In this document: positions 62,519-64,000 of the stretch, piece after piece
How the letters are laid out: each line of letters opens with the position of its first letter
How positions within the stretch are numbered: position 1 is the first letter of the stretch
NCBI GenBank assembly: GCA_037128705.1
Contig: JBAXVX010000005.1
Location: forward strand, 100,531 to 164,530
DNA length: 64,000 bases
Direction: 5' to 3'
Source of the DNA: CAIVAT01 sp037128705
GTDB taxonomy: Bacteria > Bacteroidota > Bacteroidia > Bacteroidales > FEN-979
Position numbers and translations under genes: made by a program
The notes under the pieces: model-generated
Seen by the model: the letters and a program-made list of their open reading frames with translations, nothing else
Database searches by the model: none
What the model was told of the DNA's origin: nothing

Positions 62519-63913
62519 TTAGTTGTGATTAAAGCCTTTTTCCTCGTTGATCCCCTTGATGTTGATGACCGGGTGTTTTTCAAACCAATCAAGGGCACGT
62601 TTGAAATCCTCAATCAGAAGATCGGCCATGTCATGACTGAACCCGTGACGTATCAGAACCCTTTGCACAACCAGGTCTTCCCGGTTTTCAGGCATGGAGT
62701 AGGAGGCAATCTGCCAGCCCCTGCTGCGCAGGCGGTCGGACAGATCATACAGGGTGAAACCGACGTTGGCATCTTTTTTCAGAGTCCAGCAGGCCCCGGG
62801 CAGCGCACCCTGTCCGTTATAGATAATTTCAAAGACCTTCATCTTTTCGATTTTGCCGGCAATATAGGAAGCATGGTCGGCACAGGCCTGCTGAATCCTC
62901 CGGTATCCCTCTTTCCCCAGGCGGAGGAAATTGTAATACTGGGCAATGATCTGGCCGCCGGGTCTTGAGAAATTGAGTGCAAAGGTGGGCATGTTGCCTC
63001 CCAGGTAATTGACATTGAAAACCAATCCTTCGGGCAGGTCCGATTTTTCACGCCAGATGACCCAGCCAACCCCGAGGGGGGATAATCCGAATTTGTGACC
63101 GGAGGTATTGATCGATTTTACCCGGGGTAACCTGAAATCCCAGACGAGGTCGGGATGGAGGAAGGGAGCCACAAAACCACCGCTGGCACCATCCACATGG
63201 ATGGGAATATCCAGCCCGGTTTTTCTCTGCAGTTCATCCAGTGCATCATTGATTGATTTTACATCCTCGTACTGGCAGGTAAATGTAACCCCCAGGGTTG
63301 GGACAACGCCAATGGTATTCTCGTCGCAGCGTTTCAGGACCTCCTCGGCATTCATCAGCAAACGCCCCTGTTCCATAGGGATCTGTCGTATCTCGACATC
63401 AAAATAACGGGCAAATTTTTCCCAGCATACCTGAACCGGACCTGTTACCAGGTTTGGTTTTGAGCTGTCCTTCCCGGCAGCTTTCATTTTTTCGCGCCAG
63501 CGCCATTTCATGGCCAATCCGCCGCACATAGCCGCTTCACTCGAACCAGTCGTAGAGCATCCGATCGTATTTTTACTTTTAGGAGCATTCCACAAGTCGG
63601 CCAGCATATGAACACAGCGCTCTTCAATCGCAGCGGTTTGCGGATATTCATCCTTGTCGATCATGTTTTTATCCAGGCATTCATCCATCAGCTTATGAAT
63701 TCCCTCATCAAGCCAGGTGGAACAAAATGTTGCCAGGTTCAACCTGGAATTTCCATCTATCATCAGCTCATCATGGATAATAGAATATACATCTTCACTT
63801 TTGCTTTCTTTTTCCGGAATTTTGAACTTGGGAACACTTATCCGTAAATCGGTTGAGGCATAAATGTCCTCATCCATCTTAGCAATGATTTTTTCTTTCT
63901 CGTGCAGTGCCAT
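62519..63913 (-). CDS. gadB: Glutamate decarboxylase
   Basis: 464-residue PLP enzyme converting glutamate to GABA and CO2 with uptake of a proton. PLP lysine K274 lies in NTSGHKFGLSPLG; D241 (HVDGASGG) contacts the cofactor. The length is close to E. coli GadB (466), and the C-terminus (EEKGFNHN) keeps the penultimate His that closes the active site at neutral pH in GadB, so activity is probably restricted to acid conditions. It is the first gene of gadB-gadC-porin. No clear -7 box is seen in the 87 bases left before the window edge. Confidence 0.95.
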   Translation of the reverse strand: MALHEKEKIIAKMDEDIYASTDLRISVPKFKIPEKESKSEDVYSIIHDELMIDGNSRLNLATFCSTWLDEGIHKLMDECLDKNMIDKDEYPQTAAIEERCVHMLADLWNAPKSKNTIGCSTTGSSEAAMCGGLAMKWRWREKMKAAGKDSSKPNLVTGPVQVCWEKFARYFDVEIRQIPMEQGRLLMNAEEVLKRCDENTIGVVPTLGVTFTCQYEDVKSINDALDELQRKTGLDIPIHVDGASGGFVAPFLHPDLVWDFRLPRVKSINTSGHKFGLSPLGVGWVIWREKSDLPEGLVFNVNYLGGNMPTFALNFSRPGGQIIAQYYNFLRLGKEGYRRIQQACADHASYIAGKIEKMKVFEIIYNGQGALPGACWTLKKDANVGFTLYDLSDRLRSRGWQIASYSMPENREDLVVQRVLIRHGFSHDMADLLIEDFKRALDWFEKHPVINIKGINEEKGFNHN

Positions 63914-64000
63914 AACTTGATTATTAAGTGAATGATTTATGAATTATGTGAATCAAGGGTTAAAAATCAAATAAATAAACGCGGCGGCTAGTTTGCCAAA

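Overview
The window looks like a chromosomal segment of an uncultured or little-studied Bacteroidota (Bacteroidales/Marinilabiliales-like). Four things point there: C-terminal type IX secretion sorting domains on two exported proteins; at least nineteen Bacteroidota-type -7 boxes (TAnnTTTG) upstream of genes with no obvious Shine-Dalgarno; a 14-gene complex I operon whose NuoG is the short form lacking the molybdopterin domain; and many signal peptides and lipoproteins. I found no rRNA, tRNA, CRISPR array, transposase or phage gene. No stretch longer than 300 bases lacks a gene; the longest gaps are 20245-20538 and 54602-54885.

Layout. 1-7775: assorted genes (cut exported protein, YciI-like, T9SS-secreted Asp-box protein, dicarboxylate symporter, Tat-exported Gfo/Idh/MocA oxidoreductase, TfoX-N, GNAT, SDR/DUF2867). 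7807-20244, all minus strand: a large redox cluster. In transcription order it holds a multi-His membrane cytochrome-b-like protein, a membrane-anchored ferredoxin/thioredoxin-reductase-like flavoprotein with unusual domain order, a 20-heme cytochrome c, a 31-heme cytochrome c, an outer-membrane beta-barrel, a 46-heme cytochrome c and an exported OB-fold protein. I read this as a candidate conduit moving electrons from the cytoplasm or inner membrane across the outer membrane, with 97 predicted c-hemes in three proteins. 20539-40883: exported Mn-type superoxide dismutase, LolA-like and PQQ-propeller proteins, YfhO, S41 peptidase, a seven-repeat YCF48-like T9SS protein, small membrane proteins, patatin-Omp85, a methyltransferase, a lipoprotein amidase, a GH29 fucosidase and CstA.

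40975-54145: complete nuoA-N operon in canonical order. 54140-59705: ferritin-like protein, an unknown protein with a transglutaminase-like Cys/His/Asp pattern, FISUMP protein, glycyl-tRNA synthetase, YdcF-like protein. 59780-63913 (minus): gadB-gadC-porin, a glutamate-dependent acid-resistance operon with its own DcaP-like outer-membrane porin.

A second layer is a family of 7- and 8-base tandem repeats (GGTAACAA/G, GTGACGC, TCGTCAT, ATTGGTA). They sit at gene junctions in and around the nuo operon, carry stop codons in every frame on one strand and none on the other, and in two places have become part of coding sequence.
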